64,000 nucleotides of DNA, taken from positions 22,069 to 86,068 of the forward strand of contig CALFNR010000144.1 of NCBI GenBank assembly GCA_937903005.1. The letters run 5' to 3'. Below the pieces are notes generated by a model, which was given only the letters and a program-made list of their open reading frames with translations, was not told the origin of the DNA and did no database searches. The translations under genes and the position numbers were made by a program. This DNA comes from Clostridium_AI sp002297865. Its GTDB lineage: Bacteria > Bacillota > Clostridia > Lachnospirales > Lachnospiraceae. Position 1 is the stretch's first letter; every line of letters starts with the position of its first letter. Below, piece after piece: positions 43,901 to 52,669 of this stretch.

Positions 43901-44729
43901 TTTCTCTAAGTAGCTCTTCCGGGGATTCTGTGTCGTACTCAAAAACACCCATGATATGATATCCATTATTATTGTATCTATCAAAAGCAGCCTGGTCCGC
44001 AACATAATCTTGGCCTTTAGGCTTATTGATTCCAGATACCGAAACATCTCTAAAAGTAAGCCCATCTTTTCCTTTACCGATTAAAGCAGTATACAATTCT
44101 GTTGCATCTGTCTTTCTTGATAAACCTTCGATGTCTTTTCCAAATTCAAATCTTTTACCCGTTACATTCCCTCTCGTTTCGTGTAAATCGATATATTTAT
44201 CTGATACTCGACCCTTTTTAAGCTCCACTCGAAACTCAATCTCTACTCCATATTTAGACAAATTATTTTGTAGTACCGAATACACGGAATCGTCTTCTAT
44301 TTCAATATCATAAGACTGCTCAATAGTTGGACACTTTCCTAGTTTCCATTCGGTTCCATCCAATACAGTTGTCATGAATCGTCTTAACGTAGAGGATATT
44401 AATTTTTGCTTTCTTACAACCTGGTTTATCAATCCAAGTCCTGCACTTTCAGCATATACTGTCATTTCCATCTCTTGTGAATGGTCCTCGGATGTTTGCA
44501 TGATTTGGAATAACTTCATTTTGTCGTCTTTCTTAAATGCTACATAGTTTCCTACACATAAATCAGACGCGGTGTCATTTCCCATAATTGTTGTGAACTG
44601 GAACGTTTCAGCTCCTGTTGCTAAGTCTTCTGTCAACAAATCATCGTAAAATGGTGCAGCCCCTGAATTGACACCTCCATTCTTTAGGAGACCGATAACT
44701 TGTTCTTGTCTATCTAAAATAAAAATCAT
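40926..44729 (-). CDS. Tail-tip protein (Tal/prophage endopeptidase-like) with repeat shaft
   Basis: 1267 residues. The first 370 residues match the phage minor structural/Tal type (YAESAGLGLINQVVRKQ, TELYTALIGKG). Then about 400 residues are short repeats on the theme ITADKIKANxI and DAxHIDxxSI, a beta-helix-like shaft. The C-terminal part has a beta-rich head (FSVSSEGNVEVNG). Such proteins sit at the tail tip and link the distal tail to the fibres; some carry a wall-cutting domain, not evident here. It is the first gene after a late promoter. Confidence 0.8.
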   Translation of the reverse strand: MIFILDRQEQVIGLLKNGGVNSGAAPFYDDLLTEDLATGAETFQFTTIMGNDTASDLCVGNYVAFKKDDKMKLFQIMQTSEDHSQEMEMTVYAESAGLGLINQVVRKQKLISSTLRRFMTTVLDGTEWKLGKCPTIEQSYDIEIEDDSVYSVLQNNLSKYGVEIEFRVELKKGRVSDKYIDLHETRGNVTGKRFEFGKDIEGLSRKTDATELYTALIGKGKDGLTFRDVSVSGINKPKGQDYVADQAAFDRYNNNGYHIMGVFEYDTESPEELLRETYKQLQKSKNPKIEYEVNVALLGELLGQDWNTVAIGDTVYIVDNYFNPPVHLAARVNKLETSMTDPQNDKCVLANFVEVKSNITDAMRKIAAKLEGYVDNSIGSKFPVTSENIANGAITQDKIVEYSIETKHLKADSITAEKIKANEIQAKHISANQIETKHLQADSIDADKIKANSITAEKIKANEITADHLQSNTITADKIATGTITADSGVIQNGAITNALIAHGAIESANIKEGEIGTAHIKDGAIDSAKIGEAAIGSAHIEDAAITNAKIDSLSADKISGGQIDAEILKSNVIEAINASIGKIDATHIDTTGIKAESIDAENITGTKIDTKILQANIIEAINGSFEDLKIENAKIGFVSADKIKGGHIDAELLSATVIEAINASIGKIDAEHIDVGSIKVENIDAGMITGGDIDMDRIKANVISAINAYAGEMKIKQGQIETLQVGNANIIDGTISGAKIENGSITNAQIQDATIDSAKIKEIYASQIKSGTVETGELDISSIDGSLTMKGNTIQIKDNQPDKKVRVQIGKDARNQYGILVFNANGQPIFDSERGVLAPEGLSDDVVSASKIVNGAVGPDKLNLQELFVEDNAFIQNLKAVEIDASRITTGFISNERINMKGLVAFETFNEELKDLIFPVLTIDENGNKVYDKTYINGGNISTGSIKADSIDLLSGINVRGLDGMTTFSVSSEGNVEVNGLLKSGNYDENRKTGYKIDTNGIAILNQATIRGTVELENAGMTNSDLHENATRIWAGSNYDGRDDAPFRVTQKGDLFATNATIRGKIFGSLDSGQVHVHDKSITLNRVHTTVDDQGVVRTFGTSRDLNEDAYVDLNTEFCLFNNDVFFGTVDQKNFIYSNQNNYIDINNIDFTVNGGTTSITVEKEDGFQDGVNYAARKNWNGGNLTMGYAGGTEVDNAAWRNTFIMTSKGSKGMEYGDICMRREDVNEDIDVRIQGNLQIKNRIKGSNHNIEMRCVDDEGWGFYIS

Positions 44730-44765
44730 TTTTTATCATAGCTCCTATCTTATAATATATTAAAT

Positions 44766-44825
44766 ATCCCCTATGTTTATATTGAGTAATATATCTCTAT
44801 TATATATATACATAAACAAGGGGAT
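44766..44825 (-). promoter_or_regulatory. Class C late promoter of the tail-tip and lysis operon
   Basis: On the - strand ATATATATAATAG is followed, 13 bp later, by AATATAAACA. The region is bracketed by an inverted repeat of about 14 bp (44766-44780 with 44812-44825). No -35 box fits. Confidence 0.65.
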
Positions 44826-44850
44826 TGTACATAGATTTTAATTCATTGTT

Positions 44851-46671
44851 TTATAGATATCTTTCTTGGAAACCACATACGATATCAGCCTTTTTGTCGT
44901 CAGTCTTAATTGCGATCTCACTATATCCGGTTGGAGTAGAAAAGAACTCTGAACCAATATCGATATAAGATAGGCATTCTTTTTTATTCAAAGTAACAAG
45001 ACCTGTCTCGAAATCTATATGAAGCCTATCTCCATCATCGAAGATCTCTTCATTGTTGCTAGAAGTAACCTTCGCTGCAGGACTCAAATCTTTTACATTG
45101 ATATGAGTGATAGTCATAACATCAACTGGCCTTTCTGAACCATATCTACCAATATAGAAACCTAGATAATTCAATGCACCCGTTGGATAACTGCTATTAG
45201 ATAAACTATTAGCCGTCTTTATTGTTTGGGTGATTTCACCGCCTTTGTATCTATATAGAGTTGCTGTCCATAAATATTTCCCTTTTCCATCTTTGGTTCT
45301 TTTAATTACAAACTTTCCATCTAGGTCGTTCCACTTACCGTATGTTCCTGACGCTGCAGATTCAGTTTTAGTAGTTTTTCCGTCTTTGTCCTTTGTTACT
45401 ACTTTTCTTGGCGAAGGGCAGCTTGCATCATCGGCAAGGACTTTAGAAGTTCCAACATATACTCTAGGTTTCACGTATTCATAATATTGATTAGCATCAT
45501 CTACTTGAGCCTTGAATAACTTAGCTCCATTCTGATCATAACCATAAACCTCTAATAATCCTAATTCATCCTCTGCATATTCAGTAGCTCTGGCACTTTT
45601 TGAAGAGGAAACTTTCTTTAAATAATCAGAATGACTATATCCAGTATACGTTTTGCTTCCAACCTTAGTTGTATGCTTAATCCATTTTCCACTAATTTCA
45701 GTCGCATTAATTTTAGTTCCATAAGGCATTGCTGCTAGCTTGGTACTTTTCGTACTATTTGATGATCTAATAATCAGTCCTGCTTTTGCAGTAACCTGGT
45801 ACGTTCCCAATGATGAAGCCCCAGAACCAGCCGAGTAATTCGTTCCCTTAGAACTAAATATAAAATCGATTGACACCTCAAACTCTTCTACATTCTTTCC
45901 TAACGCTCTTTTAAATGCTGCACCAGTCCATGTGTTTTCAGCCGATGTACCGAAGTTAGAGCATACGATACCAATTCCATTGTGACCCACAGCATAATTT
46001 CCTGTAACTGTTCTCTTGCTATCCAGAAGGGCTTCCGGTAATGCCGTAAAAGTAGAAGAAAGCTCGCATTTATCATTTACTACCGTATTAGATAATTTTG
46101 TATTCTGTTTAGTGGCCTGTTTTGGTTTCCCAATTAGTACAGTTTCACCCTTATTATTTGTTGCTTGGAAGAAGCAAGCGTCCGAGTTGAACTCTACATC
46201 GATACTCATATTTGTATCAGTCGTGCCATTGTTTTCAAGAGCAACTATATTCTTGCTATTTGGTTCAAAGGTTTTCCATTCATCCGAGTACGCAACCGGA
46301 TCGTGACATATAAAATTGATTGTTAATGTTCCAGAGAATACCGTCTTTTCTAAGGCTGTTTCTCCATCAACGACAGCATAATAATATTTCCCTGGTTCAT
46401 CACTAACTGTTAATTTACATGGATTTTCTGTGTGAAGAACGTCTGCTAATCTACGAACCTTTTTCACATACTCCTCTTTAGTTGGTGCTTTTACATATAC
46501 TTCTAAAGAGATTGCCCTCTCCCCATAGCGATAGCCCGTATAATACGAGCCATGCATTGTAGGGATTGTTTTAGAAAAATTTTCTCTAGGAGGTAATACA
46601 CTCCTTTCGATATTTAGCACAGTACAGTAATCTGAAAGATTAACTCCTGCAAAGTTTACTTCATAAGCCAT
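44851..46671 (-). CDS. Distal tail protein (Dit) with inserted SH3-like domain
   Basis: 606 residues. The N-terminal 110 residues carry the siphovirus Dit pattern (VNLSDYCTVLNIER, TMHGSYYTGYRYGERAISLEVYV). Near residues 295-355 lies an SH3-like segment (AGLIIRSSNSTKSTKLAAMPYGT, then WIKHTT) that is not part of standard Dit. A jelly-roll or lectin-like region follows. Dit forms the hub at the tail end; inserted carbohydrate-binding domains make it an 'evolved Dit' that helps attach to the wall. The stop overlaps no other gene. Confidence 0.82.
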   Translation of the reverse strand: MAYEVNFAGVNLSDYCTVLNIERSVLPPRENFSKTIPTMHGSYYTGYRYGERAISLEVYVKAPTKEEYVKKVRRLADVLHTENPCKLTVSDEPGKYYYAVVDGETALEKTVFSGTLTINFICHDPVAYSDEWKTFEPNSKNIVALENNGTTDTNMSIDVEFNSDACFFQATNNKGETVLIGKPKQATKQNTKLSNTVVNDKCELSSTFTALPEALLDSKRTVTGNYAVGHNGIGIVCSNFGTSAENTWTGAAFKRALGKNVEEFEVSIDFIFSSKGTNYSAGSGASSLGTYQVTAKAGLIIRSSNSTKSTKLAAMPYGTKINATEISGKWIKHTTKVGSKTYTGYSHSDYLKKVSSSKSARATEYAEDELGLLEVYGYDQNGAKLFKAQVDDANQYYEYVKPRVYVGTSKVLADDASCPSPRKVVTKDKDGKTTKTESAASGTYGKWNDLDGKFVIKRTKDGKGKYLWTATLYRYKGGEITQTIKTANSLSNSSYPTGALNYLGFYIGRYGSERPVDVMTITHINVKDLSPAAKVTSSNNEEIFDDGDRLHIDFETGLVTLNKKECLSYIDIGSEFFSTPTGYSEIAIKTDDKKADIVCGFQERYL

Positions 46672-49600
46672 TAAAATGCTCCTCCTAGTCTTGTTTTTCT
46701 TTTATTGATTGTATTTATTTCTGCATCCATGTATTTGGCTGTTGCCTTAGCAATCTGTTTTCCATCTACATCGATAGATACATTTACACCACTGTTCTTT
46801 GTTAATAGAGAAACCATCTGTAAAAGAAGCTCGTTTTGAGTTCTCAATGCTTCTGTAAGTTCGTTGTTGCCACTACTAGAAGTCTGTTCTACGCTTCCAA
46901 TTCCAGCACCAGCCATAACACCAGCAGCTCTCATTTCAGTTGCAACATCATAAGCAGAAGGTACATGTATAGAATCGGTTAATCCAAATGCACTTCTACT
47001 TACAGAAGAACTATAATTCATAGCCATATCTGACATAAATGCTTTCTTAGCTTTACCACTTCCTGAATCGCCAGATCCTGATTTATCTTTAGTGAATATA
47101 TTCGCAACGAAGTTTTTGGCCTTTGGAACCCAACCATTCCACCAGTCTTTTAATTCATCCCATTTGGTTTTAATCTGACCAGTAGTTGTATTTACGCTCT
47201 TGGTAAGGTCCGAATTTAAGTCCTCCATCTTTTTAACAGCACCATCGCGGGTATCTTGGGCAGCCTTGATTGTATCATCTTTCTGACGGTTTGCTTCTTC
47301 AATCATCTTATCTGCTTGCTCTTTGGAAATAGTTCCAGTTTCATCACGCATTTTGATAATCGATTTAACTACCTTGTCATATTCTTCTTCTGCGGCTGAT
47401 ATAGCTTTATCTCTTTGTTCGTTCAAGTTTTTGATATGCTCCGAAGCCATTTCTGCGGTCATACGGCCATCATAAGACTTCATACGTTCTAAGATAAGGC
47501 TTGCTTCAATTTCTTGTTCAGAAAGAGCATTAACGCTTTCCTCACGCATTTTGTTTTGAATATCCGTGACAGTTTGATATTCTTCTTCCGTTAACTCTCT
47601 ATTTTTATCAGCAGCCGTCTGTAAGATCTGATTAATCTGGTCCTGATATCCTTGGATAGCCATCTGTTTATCGGAATAGTATTTATTAGTTTTTTGAAGG
47701 ATTCCTTTTTCTCCTTCTTCTGAAATTGCATCACTCTTAGCAAAGAAGGCAGATAGAGTTGTTACATTCTCATTACAAGTTGCCGCATAACCTTCCTTAA
47801 TTGTGTTAGCCATTTCAGCAAACTGTGTTTTCATACTTTCAACAGTTTCTTTTGTGATAACAGTAGAGCTTGTATATAATCCATACATGGAATTTCTAAC
47901 GCCATCATCCATTGCTATATAAGCACCCACGGCTGTTGCTGTTGCTTCTGAAATTTCCTGTACGTTTCTTTGTGTTTCGATAGATACGTTTCCAAATTCA
48001 TCAATCACCGTCTTGCTTGTAACTGTTACTTCGTCAGCAAATAAATCTACTGCTGGTATAGCTTCTTTCTTTAATTCATGCGCGATTAAAGCTCCAGTTC
48101 CAACAATTAATGCTCCACCTGCGACCCATGGTGCTGCGGCTGCAGCCATACCGCCTAAAGCTGTTGCAAATGTTCCAAGACCACCCGTTGCTGCGGCTCC
48201 TGCGGCTACTCCTGCAGCTTCTGCAGCTCCTGCAACTGCAGTTGTAGCGACCGATGTTGAACCCAAGAGTTTTGCAACACTTCCACCGAATTTTATAATG
48301 CTACCTAATCCGGATGTTAAGCCACCAAGCATTTTAATAGCCCCAGTTCCAGCGACTGCGAATAATCCTAATTTAACGATCATCTCTTTTGTCTCTGGAC
48401 TCAACTCTTCAAACTTAGTAAGCCATTCACTAACCTTAGCAATGAAATCATTGATAACTGGAAGTAGCGTCTTTCCTATCTGAATACCAATGGCTTCGAG
48501 TTGTGACTTCAATGTTTCAATCTGGCCGTCTGTTGTGTCACTCATGACACCGTACATTTCTTCCAATGCACCCTTTGAATTTGCGATGGACTTCTCTAGA
48601 TCGTTATATCTTTCATCACTAACTTTTAAGGCGTTATTTAATGCTGTAAGCTGTGTTTTACCACCTAATGCAGCTAAGGCCATATCTGCCTGTTCATCTG
48701 TCATTTTCTTAGTGGCTTCCATAATATCGCCTAATACAACTTCCAACCCTCTAAACTTTCCTGCGGAGTCATATGTGCTTACACCTAATTTTTTCAATGC
48801 TCCTTCTGTTGTTGAAGTTGTACCCATTAAGTTAACCATTACGGATTGCAGACTTCGACCTGCTTCGGATCCTTTTAGACCATTATCAGCAAGAACGGAA
48901 AGGACTTTGGCACTTTCTTGTAATGGAACTCCCATCTTGTTCATTGTTCCACCACATAGAACATATGCTTCCATCATCTGAACCGCTGATGTATTTGCGT
49001 TCCTTGAACATTGAGCTACCAGGTCAAGGTATTCTCCCATCTGTTCCGCTTCCATTCCCATAGCTGACATGGAATCCGTTGCTAAATCTGTTACAGTAGC
49101 CATGTCGGCGTTAAATGCGATAGAAGCCTTGACATTGGGTTCAATGGCAGCAAGCATTTGATTGGTATTATAACCAGCAAGGGCTAAGTAGTTAAATGAT
49201 TCAGCAACGTCAGAAGCCGAAGCACCAGCGATACTTTTACCAAGAGCTGTTGCTTTATCAGTAAGTTTAGCCATTTCATCAGCACTAGCACTTGAAGTCG
49301 CTTGCACCTGGGCCATGGCTTTTTCAAAAGATACACTTACTTTAGCAGCACCCACTCCAATAGCAGTCAATGGAGCTGCCACGCCCAAAGCCAACTTATT
49401 ACCTACGTTACTGATTTTCTTACCAGCAGCTTGAAACTTGTCACCCGTAGCATTTAATGTGTCACCAAGGTTACTTAAAGATTGTTTCGCCTGATCTAAC
49501 TTAAAGTTTTTTAGTGACTCCGACGCGTCTTTTACTTCCCTATCTAACTTATTAAATTCTGTTTCTGACTTATTAAGTTCCGTTTGTAAGCTAGTTAACC

Positions 49601-50036
49601 TACCATTTGTACTGACAATCCTAGTTTCAAGATTTTGTTTAGACTTATCTAACTTCTCAATTTCATCTTTAAGAGCCTTAGCTTCTTTCGAGTTCTTTCC
49701 ATACTTCTGACATGCTTCATCATACTTTTTGTTAGAAGAAGCAAGTTTGGAATCAACCTCTCCATATTTCTTTGTAAGCTCTGATAAGGTTGTCTTTGTC
49801 TTATTTACTTCATTTTGGTATAAGGAAACCTTCTTCCCCTGTAATTCGAGTTTGTCAGTAAGATTTTTTACCTTACTCTTTGCTCCGTCCATGGAGCTAG
49901 CAAAGTCCTTTGTGGAAGAAGCTACCTTTCCAAATTCACTTTCAGTCAGCTTGACTTGTCTATTTACATCCTGGATTTGCTTAGCGAATGATGAGCTGTT
50001 CAATATCAGCGATACCGTAAGTTTTTGATCCGACAC
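46671..50036 (-). CDS. Tail tape measure protein
   Basis: 1121 residues. The N-terminal 190 residues are coiled coil. A TP901-type core (residues 220-480: GVGAAKVSVSFEKAMAQVQATSSAS, LADNGLKGSEAGRSLQSVM) comes next. Hydrophobic segments around 560-660 (alanine- and glycine-rich) could span the host membrane. Further coiled coils follow. The length sets tail length, here a long siphovirus tail. The stop overlaps the Dit start by one base, so translation is coupled. Confidence 0.93.
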   Translation of the reverse strand: MSDQKLTVSLILNSSSFAKQIQDVNRQVKLTESEFGKVASSTKDFASSMDGAKSKVKNLTDKLELQGKKVSLYQNEVNKTKTTLSELTKKYGEVDSKLASSNKKYDEACQKYGKNSKEAKALKDEIEKLDKSKQNLETRIVSTNGRLTSLQTELNKSETEFNKLDREVKDASESLKNFKLDQAKQSLSNLGDTLNATGDKFQAAGKKISNVGNKLALGVAAPLTAIGVGAAKVSVSFEKAMAQVQATSSASADEMAKLTDKATALGKSIAGASASDVAESFNYLALAGYNTNQMLAAIEPNVKASIAFNADMATVTDLATDSMSAMGMEAEQMGEYLDLVAQCSRNANTSAVQMMEAYVLCGGTMNKMGVPLQESAKVLSVLADNGLKGSEAGRSLQSVMVNLMGTTSTTEGALKKLGVSTYDSAGKFRGLEVVLGDIMEATKKMTDEQADMALAALGGKTQLTALNNALKVSDERYNDLEKSIANSKGALEEMYGVMSDTTDGQIETLKSQLEAIGIQIGKTLLPVINDFIAKVSEWLTKFEELSPETKEMIVKLGLFAVAGTGAIKMLGGLTSGLGSIIKFGGSVAKLLGSTSVATTAVAGAAEAAGVAAGAAATGGLGTFATALGGMAAAAAPWVAGGALIVGTGALIAHELKKEAIPAVDLFADEVTVTSKTVIDEFGNVSIETQRNVQEISEATATAVGAYIAMDDGVRNSMYGLYTSSTVITKETVESMKTQFAEMANTIKEGYAATCNENVTTLSAFFAKSDAISEEGEKGILQKTNKYYSDKQMAIQGYQDQINQILQTAADKNRELTEEEYQTVTDIQNKMREESVNALSEQEIEASLILERMKSYDGRMTAEMASEHIKNLNEQRDKAISAAEEEYDKVVKSIIKMRDETGTISKEQADKMIEEANRQKDDTIKAAQDTRDGAVKKMEDLNSDLTKSVNTTTGQIKTKWDELKDWWNGWVPKAKNFVANIFTKDKSGSGDSGSGKAKKAFMSDMAMNYSSSVSRSAFGLTDSIHVPSAYDVATEMRAAGVMAGAGIGSVEQTSSSGNNELTEALRTQNELLLQMVSLLTKNSGVNVSIDVDGKQIAKATAKYMDAEINTINKRKTRLGGAF

Positions 50037-50053
50037 TCTTTTCCACCATCCTT

Positions 50054-50586
50054 CTATAAGCTAATTTCATCTATAAATTTTTCTTCCTGAGTGTAATCAG
50101 GAACGTTCGATTTCTTATCATTCTTATCTGGCACTTTATTAAAATCTTTGTGAACACGTACCAGCTCAAAAATATATCTCAAATCATTTTGGAGGATTTC
50201 TTCCTCACTCATATTGAGGAAGACCCTACACACATAAGAGATCCAGTACCAGTCTATTTCATCGTTTTTTGAACTGCTTCTACGTTTTTTTCCTTACCTG
50301 CTGGCGGAAATGCTAATGAGATTGCTTCCATAAGAGGATTTAAAAGTTCTTCCATTTCGTCAAAATAAAGAGACTCTACAAAGTCAACGCCCACTGGCTT
50401 TCCGTTTTTCTTTAAGCAGGCACCTAGTAAGATTGAAACTGGTAGTAAATCTCCACTTTCCATCTCCGCTAATACTTTCATAAATCCTTTACGTGCGGTT
50501 TTTTCTACTGCAATCATGGCTCCCACATTAACCACGATTTCTAAATGTTCACCTTTTACTGTCACTGGGACTGAATTTCTTATCAT
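50054..50586 (-). CDS. Tail assembly chaperone GT fusion made by -1 frameshift
   Basis: Extended product of the gene at 50254-50586. A slip on A-AAA-AAC at 50290-50284 moves ribosomes to the -1 frame, which stays open to the stop at 50054-50056. The added part reads IDWYWISYVCR then MSEEEIL, the expected T domain of siphovirus chaperones. The G domain coats the tape measure and the T domain recruits tail tube protein. The gene lies between tail tube and tape measure, as in lambda-like phages. Confidence 0.8.
50254..50586 (-). CDS. Tail assembly chaperone G
   Basis: 110 residues, the zero-frame product ending at 50254. It has the usual alpha-helical G-protein pattern with MEAISLAFPPAGKEK near the end. 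The slippery run falls 11 codons before its stop. It is made in excess over the frameshifted form. Confidence 0.82.
   Translation of the reverse strand: MIRNSVPVTVKGEHLEIVVNVGAMIAVEKTARKGFMKVLAEMESGDLLPVSILLGACLKKNGKPVGVDFVESLYFDEMEELLNPLMEAISLAFPPAGKEKNVEAVQKTMK
50284..50290 (-). other. Programmed -1 frameshift site
   Basis: Heptamer A AAA AAC in the right phase (GAA AAA AAC in frame 0). It obeys the X-XXY-YYZ rule, and the -1 frame downstream is open for more than 70 codons. Confidence 0.8.
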
Positions 50587-50634
50587 ATCTGTTTTCCTCC
50601 AAGTTAAAATTTCGTTTTTATTTCATGTTTTTAA

Positions 50635-50684
50635 GAAAAAAAATAAATACTGCGAGAAATTAAATTCTCAACAGTATTTATATT
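50635..50684 (-). terminator. Terminator after the tail tube gene, fused to the AATATAAATA element
   Basis: On the - strand AATATAAATA (50684-50675) runs directly into a stem AAATACTG/CAGTATTT (50679-50672 with 50652-50645) followed by eight T. Confidence 0.75.
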
Positions 50685-50696
50685 GAATAATATTTG

Positions 50697-51287
50697 TTAC
50701 TCTGGTAACTGAACTTCATCAAACCAGTTAGTAATCATTTCCTGTAATGCGATATCTGCGTCGCCATCTCCGATAAGAGTATCAGAATCTGCTGTTGCAG
50801 CCATCTTTCCATTAGAAGCTAACGGGATAAATGTACCAACTAGTTTTACAGTTGCAGATTCAACAGAATCTTCCTGTGTAGCATATTCAGATTCAGTTCT
50901 TGCTAAAGTACCTTTATAAAGGACCATGTATCTAAATCCACCTTTAGATTTTGGCGCTCTAAATAAAAGAGCAACTTCCATTGGCATATCATCTCCACCC
51001 TGAACTAGAACACCATTCTTGTACTCTTTACCAGTGATTAAGGCTTCTAATTCAGTTGTTAGATAACCAAGTTCGATTGTAATTTCCTTTCCAGCTGTCT
51101 TAGAGAAAGACTGCTCGATTACGTCATCTGAATAGAACTTAGATTGCTCTACTGTATCAGATACTGACACGTTGATAAGAGATGGAACTCTGATTGGTTT
51201 ATCCCAAGTTGGTGTTCCACCTGGTGTATCTTTTGTTAATTTAGCTATATGCATGTCGCGACAGCCCACAATTCTGCTCATATACAA
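50697..51287 (-). CDS. Major tail tube protein
   Basis: 196 residues, beta-rich, with the phi13/TP901-type pattern (VSVSDTVEQSKFYSDDV, ELGYLTTELEALITG, VALLFRAPKSKGGFRYMVLYKG). It polymerises into the tail tube. It is flanked by tail completion genes and the frameshifted chaperone, as expected, and is followed by a strong terminator. Confidence 0.88.
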   Translation of the reverse strand: MYMSRIVGCRDMHIAKLTKDTPGGTPTWDKPIRVPSLINVSVSDTVEQSKFYSDDVIEQSFSKTAGKEITIELGYLTTELEALITGKEYKNGVLVQGGDDMPMEVALLFRAPKSKGGFRYMVLYKGTLARTESEYATQEDSVESATVKLVGTFIPLASNGKMAATADSDTLIGDGDADIALQEMITNWFDEVQLPE

Positions 51288-51296
51288 TTTCCTCCT

Positions 51297-51324
51297 AATT
51301 AAAAAAACTGCCGATTACTCGACA
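51297..51324 (-). terminator. Rho-independent terminator (- strand)
   Basis: Stem CTGTCGA/TCGGCAG with seven T on the - strand, over the end of the 51315 gene. Confidence 0.75.
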
Positions 51325-51656
51325 GCTTGGTAATATACAAAGGCCATAGGCTGATTAAAAACTTTTTCTTTTTCTAACCATTCTGTAGCCGGTATTTGAT
51401 TCTTTATGAAGCCATTTTCTTTCATGGCTTTTATGATTTCTTTCTTTAGGTTTTCAAAGTTATACTCTGGTTTAGAGAAGAGGTTAACTGAAATCATAGA
51501 AAGTGTCCCTTCCTCTTCATCATCGGCAAAATCATAAGGAGTTTCAGAAACGTTAAATACTATGAATGGAAATTTTCCATCGTCCTCTCTCGTAAGAAAC
51601 TCAACTGGAACACCTAAAGGAAGTAATGCTTCCATCACTTTTCTTTTTACACTCAT
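51315..51656 (-). CDS. Tail terminator-like protein
   Basis: 113 residues. Opening helix, then PFIVFNVSETPYDFADDEEEGTLS split by strands, fits the tail terminator/DUF3168-like fold that caps the tube. The call rests mainly on position between the HK97 gp10-like gene and the tail tube gene. Confidence 0.6.
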   Translation of the reverse strand: MSVKRKVMEALLPLGVPVEFLTREDDGKFPFIVFNVSETPYDFADDEEEGTLSMISVNLFSKPEYNFENLKKEIIKAMKENGFIKNQIPATEWLEKEKVFNQPMAFVYYQAVE

Positions 51657-52063
51657 TACAGTTTCAGCTCCTTATTTATAATTGTAAGCATCAGCTTAGC
51701 AGCAACCCCTTTCGCTTTTTCAAAAGAGTGGTCCATCCACAACGATCCAGCGTGGTATTTTCCTGTTCGATGGTTCTTATAACCATAGTGCTGGAAATAT
51801 ACACCCTGCACATTTTCCCAATTTGACCCGTTTACAATACCAACCTGAATATATTTGTTCTTAGCTGCAGATGTCTTTATCTTTCCTGGTTTTAGGCTTT
51901 CAGCACCTTTTCCAGTATTTCTAGGAGCATCTTTCTTTTGCTGCTCTACAATTACCTGACTTGCAGCTTTTAGGGCATTATTGCCGATTTTATTACCAAC
52001 CTGACCCATGGTATCTAGTTTCTTTATAAGGTCATCAAAACCTTCCATACGAAAGCTACTCAT
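51656..52063 (-). CDS. HK97 gp10-like tail/neck protein
   Basis: 135 residues, basic. It opens MEGFDDLIKKLDTMG, followed by NALKAASQVIVEQQKKDAPRNTG, the classical gp10 pattern. It connects the head to the tail. Its start overlaps the preceding stop. Confidence 0.85.
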   Translation of the reverse strand: MSSFRMEGFDDLIKKLDTMGQVGNKIGNNALKAASQVIVEQQKKDAPRNTGKGAESLKPGKIKTSAAKNKYIQVGIVNGSNWENVQGVYFQHYGYKNHRTGKYHAGSLWMDHSFEKAKGVAAKLMLTIINKELKL

Positions 52064-52382
52064 TTGCTAATGTAATCCTTAAAAATCTTCTCTCGAAGTT
52101 TATATCTTCAATATCAGTAATTGAGTATCTGATACCATTTAGTTCAACCGTATCGTTGTTATTAATATCAGCAAACCTAATTACACACTTAATTTTGGGC
52201 CTAACAATATTGATAGTAGATGTGGCTCCAAAGTCACTATCAGTCGTTTGGTATTTTTCCAAGGCCGCTTTACATTTTAAAACCACTTTATGAGTTTTTG
52301 TTTTGAATCCTTCTGGATCCACTGTTTCGGTATATCTGTAAATTACGATATTATGCTTTAATAAACCTGGATTAATTATCAT
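52056..52382 (-). CDS. Head closure/head-tail adaptor protein
   Basis: 108 residues, beta-rich (IVIYRYTETVDPEGF, then NDTVELNGIRYSITDIEDI), matching the Phage_H_T_join family. It closes the portal channel after packaging. Overlaps both neighbours by a few bases, so translation is coupled. Confidence 0.82.
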   Translation of the reverse strand: MIINPGLLKHNIVIYRYTETVDPEGFKTKTHKVVLKCKAALEKYQTTDSDFGATSTINIVRPKIKCVIRFADINNNDTVELNGIRYSITDIEDINFERRFLRITLANE

Positions 52383-52669
52383 AGATGATGTACCATATCC
52401 AGGTCGATAAATCTATCAAAGATAGCATTTACATACCTAGAACCCTTAATTGATTTGTTTTCATAAAATTCAGCTACTAACATAAGAACTGGAATGGAAT
52501 AATACTCATTTTCCTCAATCTTATCTTCTGTAAGGCCTGTGTACTTAACTAAGTAGTGTTTTGCTGCGTCAAGGTACATTTGAAGTTCCATTTCATCCTC
52601 ACTACCAGCCCCTATCGGCAGTCTTAGATAATTTTGTACAACTTCAAGGTTTATTTCACTAATCTTCAA
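52379..52669 (-). CDS. Head-tail connector (gp6-like)
   Basis: 96 residues of helices: EVVQNYLRLP, DEMELQMYLDAAKHYLVKYTG and PVLMLVAEFYENKS, the QLRxP-type DNA packaging protein pattern. It forms the ring below the portal. Confidence 0.85.
   Translation of the reverse strand: MKISEINLEVVQNYLRLPIGAGSEDEMELQMYLDAAKHYLVKYTGLTEDKIEENEYYSIPVLMLVAEFYENKSIKGSRYVNAIFDRFIDLDMVHHL

Noticed and set aside
42031..44313. Several open frames on the + strand inside the tail-tip gene
   Set aside because: They arise from the regular repeat DNA of that gene and have no start signals.
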